64,000 nt of DNA from Flavobacteriaceae bacterium (GTDB lineage Bacteria > Bacteroidota > Bacteroidia > Flavobacteriales > Flavobacteriaceae). Made by a program: the position numbers and the translations under genes. Below are positions 1-11,963 of this stretch, piece by piece (the first letter of the stretch is position 1; each line of letters starts with the position of its first letter). The DNA lies in the NCBI GenBank assembly GCA_029238125.1, contig JAQWGQ010000002.1:30068-94067 (forward strand). Reading direction: 5' to 3'. The notes under the pieces are model-generated. The model saw only the letters and a program-made list of their open reading frames with translations. It did no database searches and was not told where the DNA came from.

Positions 1-2
1 CT

Positions 3-584
3 AATTTGGTGACTGTTGGGGGCGGTTCGGAGGTGGCCTATTGGTTGCAACTTAGCGAGGTATTCTCAACTTTTGATTTGCCCTTACCCATGCTCAAACT
101 GCGATCTTCGGTTTTATTGATTAGCGACAAGCAGCTACAGAAGCTCAACAAACTCGACGTTTCGATTGCGGATTTGTTTTTACCAACCAATGAATTGATC
201 AACCATCGGGTTCGTCAAATCAGCAATATCAATATCGATTTGGGGGAATTTAAAGCGCATTTGGATCAGCAGTTTGGTGCACTTTACGCACTCGCCAAAC
301 AAACTGATGCTTCATTTTTGGGAGCAGTAGAAGCACAGGAAAAAAAGCAAAAAAAGGGAATTGACCGACTCGAAAAAAGACTGCTCAAAGCCCAACGAAT
401 AAAGTTGGTGGATCATGTCAATCGCCTGACTGAACTGCAACAACATCTATTCCCGATGGGAGATTTGCAAGAGCGCAGGGTCAATTTTGCAGAGTTTGTT
501 TTGTTTTACGGTTATGATTTCATTCCCTTTTTGATAAAGCGTATCGACCCAAATGAAAAAGATTTTATGTGCTTTTCGCTGTAA
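3..584 (+). CDS. bshC: Bacillithiol biosynthesis cysteine-adding enzyme BshC, C-terminal part
   Basis: This is the 3' end of a gene that begins before the window; the frame is open to the left edge. BshC joins cysteine to glucosaminyl-malate in the last step of bacillithiol synthesis, in the cytosol. What is seen is a glycine-rich GGGSEVAYWLQL segment followed by a PMLKLR segment, both characteristic of the BshC core, then a lysine-rich coiled-coil stretch (EKKQKKGIDRLEKRLLKAQ) and a C-terminal RVNFAEFVLFYG end. About 190 residues are present of the usual 530 or so. The family assignment comes from recalled motifs and was not searched. Confidence 0.85.
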   Translation, partial: NLVTVGGGSEVAYWLQLSEVFSTFDLPLPMLKLRSSVLLISDKQLQKLNKLDVSIADLFLPTNELINHRVRQISNINIDLGEFKAHLDQQFGALYALAKQTDASFLGAVEAQEKKQKKGIDRLEKRLLKAQRIKLVDHVNRLTELQQHLFPMGDLQERRVNFAEFVLFYGYDFIPFLIKRIDPNEKDFMCFSL

Positions 585-624
585 AAAAAGCAAGGGATAT
601 AGAAAAAGTACGAGGTAGAAATCG

Positions 625-632
625 TATTTTTG
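625..632 (+). promoter_or_regulatory. Bacteroidota -7 box (TATTTTTG) for guaA
   Basis: TATTTTTG matches the Bacteroidota sigma-70 -7 consensus TAnnTTTG exactly. It ends three bases before the guaA ATG at 636, so the transcript would start at or beside the start codon. No clear TTG is seen at the -33 position. Confidence 0.5.
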
Positions 633-635
633 ACC

Positions 636-2162
636 ATGCAAAACAAGGTTTTAATCCTAGACTTTGGATCACAATACACCCAGCTGATTGCTCGACGCGT
701 ACGCGAATTGAACATCTATTGTGAAATTCACCCATTTAACAACCTTCCAAAACAGATCGACACTTTTAAAGCCGTAATCCTATCGGGCTCGCCCTTTTCA
801 GTCCGTGGAGATGACGCACCCCATCCCGATTTAGCAGAAATCCGAGGGAAAAAACCCTTGCTTGGGGTATGCTATGGCGCCCAATACCTGGCGCACTTCG
901 AAGGCGGCAAGGTTTCACCTTCTAGCACACGAGAATACGGACGTGCCAAACTGACAACGATCAACGATGACTCCCTATTTGCGGGTATTTCTCTAGGGAC
1001 ACAAGTGTGGATGAGCCATAGTGATACGATTCAAACCCTGCCCACAGGCGGAGTTTGTTTGGCCAGTACTGATGATGTACACAATGCTGCCTATCGGATT
1101 GAAGGCGAAACAACTTATGCCATTCAGTTTCACCCCGAAGTCTATCACACCACCGACGGTAAGCAGTTGTTGGAAAACTTTTTGGTTTCCATTGCTGGAG
1201 TTGTTCAAGATTGGACACCCAGTTCATTTGCCGAGATGACCATCACAGCATTGCAAAATCAAATTGGAAAGGATCGTGTCGTTTTGGGTCTTTCTGGCGG
1301 GGTCGATTCGACGGTAGCAGCCATGCTATTACACAAAGCCATTGGGTCTCAGCTTCATTGTATTTTTGTCAATAACGGGCTGTTGCGAAAAAATGAATTT
1401 AACGATGTGCTTCAGCAATATGAGGGCTTGGGTCTCAACGTGAAAGGCGTCGATGCCACCGATCGTTTTTTGACGGACTTGGCTGGCGTCTCCGATCCAG
1501 AAGAAAAACGAAAACGCATCGGAAAGGTGTTTATCGATGTTTTTGATGATGAGGCCACTGCCTTAACCAACATTACTTGGTTGGCACAGGGAACGATTTA
1601 TCCAGATGTGATTGAATCTGTTTCCGTCAATGGGCCATCCGCAACGATCAAATCCCACCACAATGTTGGGGGATTACCGAGCTATATGAAACTCAAAGTG
1701 GTCGAACCCCTTCGTATGTTATTTAAAGATGAAGTGAGACGAGTTGGTAAAACCCTGGGCTTGTCTGCCAACTTGCTCGGACGTCATCCCTTTCCAGGGC
1801 CGGGCTTGGCAATTCGGATTTTGGGGGATATCACAGCCGAAAAAGTACAGATGCTGCAAGAAGTCGATGCGATATTTATCGATGGACTAAAAGAAGAAGG
1901 GCTATACGACCAAGTGTGGCAAGCTGGTGCGATACTGCTACCTGTGCAAAGCGTAGGGGTTATGGGAGACGAAAGAACCTATGAAAAATGCGTTGCGCTA
2001 CGGGCTGTGGAGTCTACCGATGGAATGACAGCAGATTGGGTGAATTTGCCCTATCCCTTTTTGCAAAATATATCCAACAAAATCATCAATCGAGTCAAAG
2101 GAATTAATCGAGTAGTTTATGATATCAGTTCTAAACCGCCTGCCACGATTGAGTGGGAGTAG
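636..2162 (+). CDS. guaA: GMP synthase (glutamine-hydrolysing)
   Basis: GuaA converts XMP to GMP using ATP and glutamine in the cytosol. The N-terminal class I glutamine amidotransferase domain carries the nucleophile Cys79 (GVCYGAQ) and the His166/Glu168 pair (FHPE). The ATP pyrophosphatase domain follows, with the PP-loop SGGVDS at residues 220-225. The C-terminal dimerisation domain ends in KPPATIEWE, the usual GuaA terminus. The length of about 508 aa is normal. The ATG at 636 is chosen over an in-frame TTG at 630 because it gives the standard [13 protein letters not shown] start and lies just behind a -7 box. The gene overlaps the next one by about 44 bases. Confidence 0.97.
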   Translation: MQNKVLILDFGSQYTQLIARRVRELNIYCEIHPFNNLPKQIDTFKAVILSGSPFSVRGDDAPHPDLAEIRGKKPLLGVCYGAQYLAHFEGGKVSPSSTREYGRAKLTTINDDSLFAGISLGTQVWMSHSDTIQTLPTGGVCLASTDDVHNAAYRIEGETTYAIQFHPEVYHTTDGKQLLENFLVSIAGVVQDWTPSSFAEMTITALQNQIGKDRVVLGLSGGVDSTVAAMLLHKAIGSQLHCIFVNNGLLRKNEFNDVLQQYEGLGLNVKGVDATDRFLTDLAGVSDPEEKRKRIGKVFIDVFDDEATALTNITWLAQGTIYPDVIESVSVNGPSATIKSHHNVGGLPSYMKLKVVEPLRMLFKDEVRRVGKTLGLSANLLGRHPFPGPGLAIRILGDITAEKVQMLQEVDAIFIDGLKEEGLYDQVWQAGAILLPVQSVGVMGDERTYEKCVALRAVESTDGMTADWVNLPYPFLQNISNKIINRVKGINRVVYDISSKPPATIEWE

Positions 2163-3900
2163 GCGTGTGCTTTTCTTCTTTGGGTTTGTGTTTGGGTTGC
2201 TCACCGCAAACCTGCAAGCTCAGGACCCCAATGAAGACTATCGCACACACTTTTTGATCCATAAAGTCCGCAAAGGGGACACCAGCTTTAGCTTGACAAA
2301 ACGATATGAAATCAGTGCGCAACAGTTGTTGTATTACAATCCCAAACTCAAAGATGGTTTGAAGCGGAAAATGAAGCTCAAGATTCCGCGTTATAAAGAG
2401 ATTCTACCCCCACCAAAACCAGAACCCCAAGCCAATTCGCACATAGTCAAAAAAGGGGAAACGCCTTGGCGTGTGGCTTATCAATATGGAATTACCCTCG
2501 AAGAACTCAAAGCGGCAAATCCAGACATGGATGCAGTCATATCAATTGACCAAGTGCTTGTGATTCCAGAAGCGTCAGTCGAAACCAACTCATTTGACCC
2601 CAATTACAACTACTATACGGTAAAACCCAAAGAGGGCTATTATCGCTTAGAAGTCAAGTTTGGCGTGAGTGAGCAAGAGCTGATTGCGCTTAATCCCGAG
2701 TTGTCTGAAAAGGGCTTGTTGGCTGGAATGATCTTGCGCTTACCCAAACGCAGCTCTCCGACCTATACTACAGAAGACAACTTGATCGTTGAAAAGGTCA
2801 ATCTGCGCGATAGTTTGTTTCGACAGACGGAGTTAAAAGTAGCCTTGCTGGCACCATTTCGCTTACCCACAGTTCCGCTTGACTCGGTTGCACAAACGAA
2901 TCAAATTTTACAAACACGAAATTTGCAAACCATATCCCTTGACTTTTATGCAGGTGTGCGCTTGGCCATGGAAGACCTTGTCGAAATTGGCCTGTCAATC
3001 GATTTCACAGTGTTTGATACGGAAAACAGTAATTTTCGGATCAACCAACTCTTGGACGTCCATGATTTTTCTTCCTATGATTTTGTTGTTGGACCCTTTG
3101 TGCCACGACACTTTAATACCGTCTCTGAAAAATTGGAAAACCGCAAGTTTCCCTTGGTTTCTCCGCTCACGACCAAACCGTTGGCCATGGGCAAAAACGT
3201 AGTGCATAGCTCAACGGATCGCAAATTGCTTAGAGAACGCATGCATCGTTATATCGACTCTCTCGACCATTCGGCAGAAAATCCCTGTGTGGTGATCGTG
3301 GCAGATGACGAAAATCTGGCGGCTCAAAATCGATTAAAAAAACAATTTCCATTGGCAGAAATTGTAAACCCCGATCCAGAATTCAATTTTGTCAAACCCG
3401 AACTCATCGACTCGCTGACCTCGAATTTGGAGCAAAATTGGGTTTTTCTGGAAACCAAAAAAACCAACCTGATTATCAGCATTATTTCGATGTTAAATGC
3501 CCAACAAGATGAGAACCGAAAAACAAAACTCATGACCTTGGATCGCTCGTCGGCATACGACGATGAAAACATCGACCAATCTCATCTGGGAAACCTTTCG
3601 TTTACCTACGCAGAAACATTTGATGTCAATCCCATTGCATTGACCAGCTTGTACGAACGCTTTGAGTCTGCCTATGGTACGGTACCGACTCGCGAAGCCA
3701 TTCGTGGTTATGAGTTGATGACCGACTTGTCACTCCGAGCTGCCATACGGGAAAAATTGATCGATGGCTTTGAACTTGGGGAAACCCAATATTTACAGAA
3801 TAAATTCCTGTTTCAAGAGCAAGCCAAAGGGTTTCGAAACACTGCGGTGTATTTGCTCCAACACAAGGGATATGAAACCATAGAGTTAACTGATGAATAA
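2119..3900 (+). CDS. Secreted LysM-repeat protein with periplasmic receptor-like domain
   Basis: The protein begins with a basic, hydrophobic signal peptide ([19 protein letters not shown]). Three LysM repeats follow at roughly residues 45-90, 107-150 and 165-210, each with a GDT/GET or EGYY start and a P[NDE]-type end. LysM modules bind peptidoglycan. Residues from about 240 to the end resemble the periplasmic ligand-binding fold of amino-acid ABC transporters (for example [12 protein letters not shown] and the SYDFVVGPF strand). The combination suggests an envelope protein that docks on the cell wall; its ligand is unknown. The ATG at 2119 lies inside guaA. A GTG at 2167, just after the guaA stop, is a plausible alternative start directly at the signal peptide. 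Translation is probably coupled to guaA. Confidence 0.8.
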   Translation: MISVLNRLPRLSGSRRVLFFFGFVFGLLTANLQAQDPNEDYRTHFLIHKVRKGDTSFSLTKRYEISAQQLLYYNPKLKDGLKRKMKLKIPRYKEILPPPKPEPQANSHIVKKGETPWRVAYQYGITLEELKAANPDMDAVISIDQVLVIPEASVETNSFDPNYNYYTVKPKEGYYRLEVKFGVSEQELIALNPELSEKGLLAGMILRLPKRSSPTYTTEDNLIVEKVNLRDSLFRQTELKVALLAPFRLPTVPLDSVAQTNQILQTRNLQTISLDFYAGVRLAMEDLVEIGLSIDFTVFDTENSNFRINQLLDVHDFSSYDFVVGPFVPRHFNTVSEKLENRKFPLVSPLTTKPLAMGKNVVHSSTDRKLLRERMHRYIDSLDHSAENPCVVIVADDENLAAQNRLKKQFPLAEIVNPDPEFNFVKPELIDSLTSNLEQNWVFLETKKTNLIISIISMLNAQQDENRKTKLMTLDRSSAYDDENIDQSHLGNLSFTYAETFDVNPIALTSLYERFESAYGTVPTREAIRGYELMTDLSLRAAIREKLIDGFELGETQYLQNKFLFQEQAKGFRNTAVYLLQHKGYETIELTDE

Positions 3901-3927
3901 TCCGATGAATTTGTCATGGTCGTTTTG

Positions 3928-3935
3928 TACTTTTG
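3928..3935 (+). promoter_or_regulatory. -7 box (TACTTTTG) for pyrG
   Basis: Exact TAnnTTTG match between the LysM gene and pyrG. A TTTG lies 14 bases upstream, somewhat closer than usual. The predicted leader is about 25 nt and A-rich before the ATG. It implies that pyrG-yidC can be transcribed separately from guaA. Confidence 0.4.
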
Positions 3936-3957
3936 TTCACGAATTGGAAAAAAATAG

Positions 3958-5583
<1,626 letters not shown>

Positions 5584-5589
5584 CCCAAG

Positions 5590-7380
5590 ATGGAAGAAAA
5601 AAGAATAGACCCCTTACAAATTATCGGTTTCTTTTTGCTTTTCCTCGTTCTGATTTGGATGATGTATGACCAGTCGGAAATGATGGAGCAAAATGCGCAG
5701 TTGGAGACCGATGCCACAACCGTCCAATCCCAAGTGGATGATGTTCCACAGCCCACCGTTTCGGTTGCAGACAATGCTCCCGTTGTGATGGAGTCCATAC
5801 CCGAACAAGTCACAACACTACAAAATGAGTTGTTGCGATTGTCGGTAACCTCAAAAGGGGGATTTATCCAAGAAGCTGAACTCAAACAACACACCAACCA
5901 CCTCAGCGAGCAGGTCTTTGTTGTCAAAGACGGAAACACAGATTTCAATTTGCGGATTGAAGCCAACGGATCATTGATCAATACCCGAGACTTGGACTTT
6001 TTACCCATTCTCGATGGGAACCAACTCACGATGCGTTCTCAAGTCGCAGGAGGAACACTTGACTATATTTATACCCTCTCCAAAGAACGAGAAGACAGTC
6101 AGGCATATCGTTTTCAATTTGGGATACGCTCAAGTGGTTTGAACGTTCAGCCCGAAACCGATTTATACTGGGGCCTCGATGGGTTTCGCCATGCATTGAG
6201 TGCCGATTATGAAAACCGATACACCCAGTTGACCTATCAGTATGAAGGCGATAAAGTACAGGCCTTGTCCGCGATGGGTGAAGATGACGATAAAGACAAA
6301 GAGGTGTCCTGGATTTCGTACCGACAGCATTTCTTTAGCATGATTCTCATTCCAACCACCCAGTTTGAGTCGATTGATGTGGTTTCATCTTCTTTGATGA
6401 ACCCCGATAATAGCGACGATTCGGTGTTTTTAAAACGATTTGAAACCACAACAGCCATCGCTTCTCAAAATGGGGCTTTAAACACATCATTTGACTGGTT
6501 TATCGGCCCTACAGATTATGAGATTTTAAAAACCTATGATGAGAATCTATCCGAATCTATCTCTTTTGGTTGGGGGATTATTGGCTGGATGAATCGCTTT
6601 ATATTTTTCCCATTGTTTGGGTTGTTGAGTGGGTTCTTGCCTTATGGAATTGCCATCATCGTGATGACAATCATCGTCCGACTGGCTTTATCGCCAGTGA
6701 CATATAAATCTTATTTGTCTCAGGCAAAAATGAAAGTATTGCGCCCCGAAATCAATGCGCTTAATGACAAATATGGAAACGATCGTGCGAAAAAGCAACA
6801 AGAAACGATGAAGCTATACTCTAAAGCAGGGGCAAACCCCATGGCTGGCTGTGTGCCGAGTTTGTTGCAGTTGCCCGTTTTCTTGGGATTATTTTACTTT
6901 TTTCCAGTTGCCTTTTCCCTACGTGGAAAATCCTTTTTGTGGGCTGAGGATTTGTCGTCCTATGATGCCATTTTAGACCTTCCCTTTTCCATTCCATTTT
7001 ATGGAGATCATGTGAGCCTGTTCCCTCTTTTGGCATCAATCGCCATTTTTGTGTATTCAAAAATGACCATGGGTCAACAAATGCAACCGTCACAACCCGG
7101 TATGCCAAATATGAAGTTCATGGTTTACCTTATGCCAGTGATGATGTTGTTTTTCTTTAACAATTACGCTTCAGGATTGAGTTTGTATTATCTCATTTCA
7201 AACGTGATTACCATTGGGATTATGCTAGTGATAAAGAACTATATCATTGACGATGAGAAAATCTTTATGCGTATTGAGGAGAATAAAAAGAAACCCAAAA
7301 AGCAAAGTCGATTCCAAAGAAAAATGGAAGAGATGATGGAACAGGCCGAACAGCAAAAACGCTCTGGTCGCCGTCGCTAG
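5590..7380 (+). CDS. yidC: Membrane protein insertase YidC
   Basis: YidC inserts and folds inner-membrane proteins alone or with SecYEG. Residues 6-23 form the N-terminal membrane anchor. A large periplasmic domain of the Gram-negative type runs to about residue 320. The conserved five-helix insertase core follows, with the YGIAIIVMTIIVRLALSP helix, the cytosolic coiled-coil hairpin (KMKVLRPEINALNDKYG) and the GCVPSLLQLPVFLGLFYFF helix. The tail is strongly basic (KKPKKQSRFQRK to RSGRRR), as in many YidC proteins, where it assists ribosome contact. The length of 596 aa is normal for Bacteroidota. Confidence 0.96.
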   Translation: MEEKRIDPLQIIGFFLLFLVLIWMMYDQSEMMEQNAQLETDATTVQSQVDDVPQPTVSVADNAPVVMESIPEQVTTLQNELLRLSVTSKGGFIQEAELKQHTNHLSEQVFVVKDGNTDFNLRIEANGSLINTRDLDFLPILDGNQLTMRSQVAGGTLDYIYTLSKEREDSQAYRFQFGIRSSGLNVQPETDLYWGLDGFRHALSADYENRYTQLTYQYEGDKVQALSAMGEDDDKDKEVSWISYRQHFFSMILIPTTQFESIDVVSSSLMNPDNSDDSVFLKRFETTTAIASQNGALNTSFDWFIGPTDYEILKTYDENLSESISFGWGIIGWMNRFIFFPLFGLLSGFLPYGIAIIVMTIIVRLALSPVTYKSYLSQAKMKVLRPEINALNDKYGNDRAKKQQETMKLYSKAGANPMAGCVPSLLQLPVFLGLFYFFPVAFSLRGKSFLWAEDLSSYDAILDLPFSIPFYGDHVSLFPLLASIAIFVYSKMTMGQQMQPSQPGMPNMKFMVYLMPVMMLFFFNNYASGLSLYYLISNVITIGIMLVIKNYIIDDEKIFMRIEENKKKPKKQSRFQRKMEEMMEQAEQQKRSGRRR

Positions 7381-7392
7381 ACCGCTTTTGGT

Positions 7393-7400
7393 TACCTTTG
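7393..7400 (+). promoter_or_regulatory. -7 box (TACCTTTG) for mnmA
   Basis: Exact TAnnTTTG match between yidC and mnmA, ending seven bases before the mnmA ATG. A very short or absent 5' leader is predicted. No good -33 TTG is seen. Confidence 0.4.
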
Positions 7401-7407
7401 CTTTGCG

Positions 7408-8583
7408 ATGAAATCCGATTCAAAACGTGTGGTTGTTGGACTCTCCGGTGGAGTCGATTCGAGTGTGACAGCTTTTCTGTTGCAACAGCAGGGCTATGAG
7501 GTGATCGGTTTGTTTATGAAAAACTGGCACGACGACAGCGTCACCATTTCCAAAGAGTGCCCTTGGCTCGAGGACAGTTACGATGCGATGCTCGTCGCTG
7601 AAAAACTTGGAATTCCCTTTCAAACGGTGGACTTAAGTGCGGAATACAAACAACGCATCGTGGATTATATGTTTGGGGAGTATGAGCGTGGGCGTACACC
7701 CAATCCAGATATCTTGTGTAACCGTGAAATCAAATTTGACGTGTTTCTCAAAATCGCATTGGAATTGGGAGCTGATTTTGTGGCTACGGGCCACTATTGC
7801 CGAAAAGGACAAGTAGAAATCGAAGGAGCAACTCACTACCGCTTGTTGGCAGGGGTGGACAAGAACAAAGACCAATCTTATTTTTTGTGTCAGCTCAATC
7901 AAGAGCAATTGGCCAAAACCCTATTTCCAATTGGTGAGTTGACCAAGCCAGAGGTGCGGAAGATCGCCAAAGAACAAGGGTTAGTCACTGCGGAAAAGCG
8001 GGACTCACAGGGTTTGTGCTTTGTGGGGAAGGTGAGCTTGCCAGAATTTTTACAGCAACAACTCGCCATCAAAACAGGTTGTATTGTTCAGATTTCCGAT
8101 TCCCATCCGATGTATCAAATCAAGCGAGAAGAACCCCCCCTAGGGCTTGCTGCCAAATACAGTTACTCGGCTGCAGATGGGGTAGAGGTTGGCACCCATG
8201 ATGGAGCGCATTTTTTTACCGTAGGTCAACGTAAGGGGTTGGCTGTTGGGGGCACCAAAGAACCACTGTTTGTGTTGGCTACTGATGTAGAACAAAATAT
8301 CATTTATGTTGGCGAGGGAAAGTCTCACCCCGGACTGCTACGCTCTGCCTTGTGGATTGCGCAAGCGGACATGCATTGGGTACGTCCAGATCTTGTATCC
8401 CATGAGCCCATACAGGTATGGGCGCGTATCCGCTACCGCCAACCATTGACAAAAGCAACGCTACATCCAACATCAACAGGACTGTATGTGGTCTTTGACC
8501 AACCCCAGACTGCCATTGCCGCTGGGCAATTTGCCGCTTGGTATCTCAAAGATGAGTTGATTGGGTCGGGGGTGATTGGCTAA
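7408..8583 (+). CDS. mnmA: tRNA-specific 2-thiouridylase MnmA
   Basis: MnmA thiolates the wobble uridine (s2U34) of tRNA-Lys, -Glu and -Gln using sulfur relayed from a cysteine desulfurase. The PP-loop SGGVDS is at residues 13-18. The two catalytic cysteines are visible: Cys104 in ILCNREIKF and Cys204 in GLCFVGKV, about 100 residues apart as in characterised MnmA. The GHYCR and [10 protein letters not shown] motifs are present. The length of 391 aa is normal. The gene ends one base before the convergent gene at 8585, with no obvious terminator between them. A cysteine desulfurase gene lies at 38388 in this window, but a functional link is only inference. Confidence 0.96.
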   Translation: MKSDSKRVVVGLSGGVDSSVTAFLLQQQGYEVIGLFMKNWHDDSVTISKECPWLEDSYDAMLVAEKLGIPFQTVDLSAEYKQRIVDYMFGEYERGRTPNPDILCNREIKFDVFLKIALELGADFVATGHYCRKGQVEIEGATHYRLLAGVDKNKDQSYFLCQLNQEQLAKTLFPIGELTKPEVRKIAKEQGLVTAEKRDSQGLCFVGKVSLPEFLQQQLAIKTGCIVQISDSHPMYQIKREEPPLGLAAKYSYSAADGVEVGTHDGAHFFTVGQRKGLAVGGTKEPLFVLATDVEQNIIYVGEGKSHPGLLRSALWIAQADMHWVRPDLVSHEPIQVWARIRYRQPLTKATLHPTSTGLYVVFDQPQTAIAAGQFAAWYLKDELIGSGVIG

Positions 8584-8584
8584 A

Positions 8585-9136
8585 TCAGAACCGCAATCCT
8601 GCCCCGAAATGCATCCCGACATCAAAGGTGTATAGTTTGGAGTTCACAATATCCTGATAGATGCCAGCTTGCAGCACAATACCCCATTGATAACTCGGTA
8701 CAAATATTACTCCTTGGGAGGAGCCAAATCCAAAAACAAAACGCTCATTCCTTTGATTGAACAAATCAACAAGAATTTCGTTTCCTAAAATTGCATCTAC
8801 TTCGATGTTGAGTAACCACTGTGGTGCAATGGGTTTGTATCCTGAAAGCCCCAAAGTTCCTTGTGTTTTGGTGACGCTTTGGTATGGTGATTCAAGGAAG
8901 GTATCTTCTTGAATCTCTTTGGTTTGAAAACCAAAACTCAATGGGATAAGCCAGTCATTCCACCAATAGTTGGTGTTTTTTAGGTAGGAAAATTGTAGCC
9001 CTGAGGTATGTGTTCCTTCCATTTTTGAAACCGATATGATATTGTTCCAGTTTTGGGTCTTTGAGTCAGAGTTGTATTGGGCAGGAACCATCCAACAACT
9101 CAAAAGAATAAGGATGGTAAGATGGGGTGTTTTCAT
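8585..9136 (-). CDS. Putative outer-membrane beta-barrel protein, unknown function
   Basis: I do not recognise a named family. Starting at the ATG at 9136, the protein begins with a clear signal peptide (MKTPHLTILILLSCWMVPAQ). The rest alternates polar and aromatic residues in strand-like blocks (for example NYWWNDWLIPLSFGF, QGTLGLSGYKPI, GIVLQAGIYQDI) and ends in a terminal phenylalanine (GAGLRF), as many outer-membrane barrels do. The length is about 183 aa. An in-frame start 13 codons earlier would place a soluble stretch before the signal peptide, so the later ATG is preferred. Confidence 0.6.
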   Translation of the reverse strand: MKTPHLTILILLSCWMVPAQYNSDSKTQNWNNIISVSKMEGTHTSGLQFSYLKNTNYWWNDWLIPLSFGFQTKEIQEDTFLESPYQSVTKTQGTLGLSGYKPIAPQWLLNIEVDAILGNEILVDLFNQRNERFVFGFGSSQGVIFVPSYQWGIVLQAGIYQDIVNSKLYTFDVGMHFGAGLRF

Positions 9137-9240
9137 CGTACTGATTTTTGCATAACGTAACAAAGTGTTCAACAAATCCCTAAAATTTGTCGCGAACTGT
9201 CAATAAACCAACGTGAACTGTTGTTTTTTGCAGGGTTACG

Positions 9241-9278
9241 TGAAAAAAAGAAAAAAATCGAGTAAGATAATTCTTACT
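9241..9278 (-). terminator. Rho-independent terminator of lysA
   Basis: A perfect inverted repeat AGTAAGA/TCTTACT with a 4-nt loop spans 9261-9278 and overlaps the lysA stop codon. On the minus strand it is followed by CGA and a long T-rich run. The stem is short and A+T rich, but the position is right. Confidence 0.6.
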
Positions 9279-10497
9279 ATACCTTCACCGCAGCCAAATC
9301 AAGGACAACTTGGTTGTGAAGTAAATCATCAAACTGTTCTGCTTTTCGAATCAATTTGGCTTCGCCTTGATGCCAGAAAATTTCCGCAGGACGGAAGCGT
9401 GAGTTGTAGTTGCTCGACATGGAAAAGCAGTAAGCTCCCGCATTGTGGAAACACAACAAATCGCCTTCTGAAATCTCATTGATTCTTCTGTTGTTGGCAA
9501 AGGTGTCCGTTTCGCAGATATAGCCCACTACAGAATAAAATCGTTCCCGTCCATCTGGATTGGAGATGTTTTCAATATGGTGTTGTGAGCCGTATAGCAT
9601 GGGTCGGATGAGGTGGTTGAACCCACTATTGACTTGCGCAAATACCGTTGAGGTGGTTTGCTTGACCACATTGACTTGGGTAAGGAAATATCCCGCTTCG
9701 CTCACCAAAAATTTCCCGGGCTCAAACGCCAGTGTTAGTTCTTTACCGTAGTCCTTGCAAAACGATTGAAACCGCTCTCCGAGTTTTTGTCCCAGTTCTT
9801 CGATATTGGTTTCAATATCGTTGGGATGATAGGGAACCTTAAATCCACTCCCAAAGTCCAAAAATTCGAGATCATAAAAAGACTTTGCGGTGGTAAACAA
9901 GATTTCAGCTGCATGTAAAAACACATCGATATCAAGAATATCACTACCAGTGTGCATATGAATCCCATTGATGCGCATGTCTGTATTTTCGACAATCCGA
10001 ACAATGTGTGGCAGTTGATGGATGCTAATCCCAAACTTGGAGTCGATATGCCCAACAGAGATATTGGCATTGCCACCTGCCATCACATGGGGATTGATAC
10101 GAATACAAACGGGTACATCAGGGTGTTTGCTCCCAAATTGTTCGAGTAGAGAGAGGTTATCGATATTGATTTGCACTCCGAGTGCTGCCGCTTCCTCGAT
10201 TTCTTCAAGAGAAACCCCGTTGGGCGTAAAGATGATCATATGGGCTGGAACCCCTGCATACAGACCAAGCTCGACCTCCTGAATCGATACAGTGTCCAAT
10301 CCAGCACCCAAGCTGTGCATATAGCTAAGGATATTTACATTGGATAAGGCCTTTACAGCATAGTTGATTCGCAATTGCGGAACATTTTGAAATGCCTGTG
10401 TCAATCGCTTGTATTGGTGCTCCATTTTCTCTGCGTCATAGACGTAAACGGGACTTCCAAATTGATTTGCTATCGATGTCAATACGATATTTTCCAT
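9277..10497 (-). CDS. lysA: Diaminopimelate decarboxylase
   Basis: LysA decarboxylates meso-diaminopimelate to lysine, using PLP. The fold III barrel carries the PLP lysine Lys49 in NYAVKA. A HTGSDI segment and the glycine-rich FGSGFKVPY phosphate-binding loop follow. The C-terminal beta domain has EPGKFLVSEAGY and the substrate-contacting CETDTF motif. The length of 406 aa is normal for the short form. dapD, an earlier step of the same pathway, lies at 19733 in this window but is not in the same operon. Confidence 0.95.
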   Translation of the reverse strand: MENIVLTSIANQFGSPVYVYDAEKMEHQYKRLTQAFQNVPQLRINYAVKALSNVNILSYMHSLGAGLDTVSIQEVELGLYAGVPAHMIIFTPNGVSLEEIEEAAALGVQINIDNLSLLEQFGSKHPDVPVCIRINPHVMAGGNANISVGHIDSKFGISIHQLPHIVRIVENTDMRINGIHMHTGSDILDIDVFLHAAEILFTTAKSFYDLEFLDFGSGFKVPYHPNDIETNIEELGQKLGERFQSFCKDYGKELTLAFEPGKFLVSEAGYFLTQVNVVKQTTSTVFAQVNSGFNHLIRPMLYGSQHHIENISNPDGRERFYSVVGYICETDTFANNRRINEISEGDLLCFHNAGAYCFSMSSNYNSRFRPAEIFWHQGEAKLIRKAEQFDDLLHNQVVLDLAAVKV

Positions 10498-10513
10498 CGG
10501 GATGAATTTGGTG

Positions 10514-10521
10514 CAAATCTA
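10514..10521 (-). promoter_or_regulatory. -7 box for lysA
   Basis: On the minus strand this reads TAGATTTG, an exact TAnnTTTG match, 16 bases upstream of the lysA ATG. The region beyond it is very A+T rich. Confidence 0.45.
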
Positions 10522-10616
10522 ACTTTGTTCTTTCTGATATCAAAACCATTTTTGAGAATGATATAAAAATACAACAAAATGTTATAAATACAACAAAACA
10601 AAATAATAATTCTCTG

Positions 10617-10645
10617 TTGTGATCGGCACTTGTTTTCTATTTTTG
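10617..10645 (+). promoter_or_regulatory. Promoter of sucC (TTG, 18 nt, TATTTTTG)
   Basis: This is one of the most complete promoters in the window. A -33 TTG at 10617-10619 is separated by 18 nt from the exact -7 box TATTTTTG at 10638-10645. A leader of roughly 12-15 nt would precede the sucC ATG at 10664. Confidence 0.6.
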
Positions 10646-10663
10646 TAGCAAACAAACAGCAAA

Positions 10664-11857
10664 ATGAACGTACATGAGTACCAGGCCAAAGAGATTTTAT
10701 CTTCATTTGGGGTTCGAATACAGAGGGGAAAAGTTGCCCAAAACACAAAAGACGCAGTAACGGCAGCCCAGGCCTTGTCTGAAGAGACAGGCACATCTTG
10801 GTTTGTGATTAAAGCCCAGATTCATGCAGGGGGCCGTGGCAAAGGCGGCGGTGTAAAACTCGCCAAAGGTATCGATAAGGTTGAGGAAGTAGCCAGCAGT
10901 ATACTGGGAATGGATTTGGTCACTCCGCAAACCCCTCCAGAGGGCAAGCGTGTCCATCAAGTTTTGATTGCCGAGGATGTCTATTACCCGGGTGATTCCG
11001 AACCAGAGGAATATTATATGTCCGTTTTGTTGAATCGCTCTACGGGTCGCAACATGATAATGTATTCGACTGAGGGTGGAGTGGACATTGAGACCGTTGC
11101 CGAGGAAACCCCACATTTGATATTTACGGAAGACATTGACCCTGCAGTTGGCTTGATGCCTTTCCAGGCACGTCGCGTAGCGTTTAATTTGGGTCTTTCG
11201 GGCAATGGGTTTAAAGAAATGGTACGTTTTGTAACCGCACTTTACACGGCCTATGTACAGTCTGATTCATCTCTTTTTGAGATTAACCCCGTATTAAAAA
11301 CATCAGATGATAAAATTTTGGCGGTTGATGCCAAAGTATCTTTAGATGACAATGCGCTATTCCGTCACAAAGATTATCAAGCACTTCGCGATTTGCGAGA
11401 GGAGAATCCCGTTGAAGTTGAGGCCAAAGAAGTTGGACTCAATTATGTGGCTCTTGATGGTAATGTAGGTTGTATGGTCAACGGTGCTGGTCTGGCCATG
11501 GCGACCATGGACTTGATCAAGCAGGCGGGTGGAGAACCAGCAAATTTTCTCGATGTAGGTGGCACGGCTGACGCCGCACGAGTCGAAACGGCTTTCCGAT
11601 TGATTCTCAAGGACCCGAATGTAAAGGCGATTTTGGTCAATATCTTTGGGGGGATCGTTCGTTGCGATCGTGTAGCGCAGGGGATTGTTGATGCTTACAA
11701 AAACATGGGAGATGCCATTCAAGTACCAATTATTGTTCGTTTGCAAGGAACTAATGCAGATGTTGCCAAAGCGCTGATTGACAACTCAGGCCTTGAGGTG
11801 CAAAGCGCAGTACTGTTCCAAGAGGCAGCCGACAAGGTGCAAGAGGTTCTTCGATAG
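10664..11857 (+). CDS. sucC: Succinyl-CoA synthetase (ADP-forming) beta subunit
   Basis: SucC pairs with SucD to interconvert succinyl-CoA and succinate in the TCA cycle, with substrate-level phosphorylation. The N-terminal ATP-grasp domain starts MNVHEYQAKEILSSFGV and contains the KAQIHAGGRGKGGGVK nucleotide-binding segment. The C-terminal CoA-ligase domain has GGTADAARV and NIFGGIVRCDRVAQGI. The length of 397 aa is normal. The sucD partner is not adjacent, so the genes are split here. The gene has its own promoter. Confidence 0.97.
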   Translation: MNVHEYQAKEILSSFGVRIQRGKVAQNTKDAVTAAQALSEETGTSWFVIKAQIHAGGRGKGGGVKLAKGIDKVEEVASSILGMDLVTPQTPPEGKRVHQVLIAEDVYYPGDSEPEEYYMSVLLNRSTGRNMIMYSTEGGVDIETVAEETPHLIFTEDIDPAVGLMPFQARRVAFNLGLSGNGFKEMVRFVTALYTAYVQSDSSLFEINPVLKTSDDKILAVDAKVSLDDNALFRHKDYQALRDLREENPVEVEAKEVGLNYVALDGNVGCMVNGAGLAMATMDLIKQAGGEPANFLDVGGTADAARVETAFRLILKDPNVKAILVNIFGGIVRCDRVAQGIVDAYKNMGDAIQVPIIVRLQGTNADVAKALIDNSGLEVQSAVLFQEAADKVQEVLR

Positions 11858-11963
11858 ACAGACATTTTGTCATTAAAATACAATTTATAAATGCCATTAT
11901 GACATGAATATTCATTTGGTTCACAATTTGATTAGTGGTTGTTGAACTTAAAAAATTAAAGTA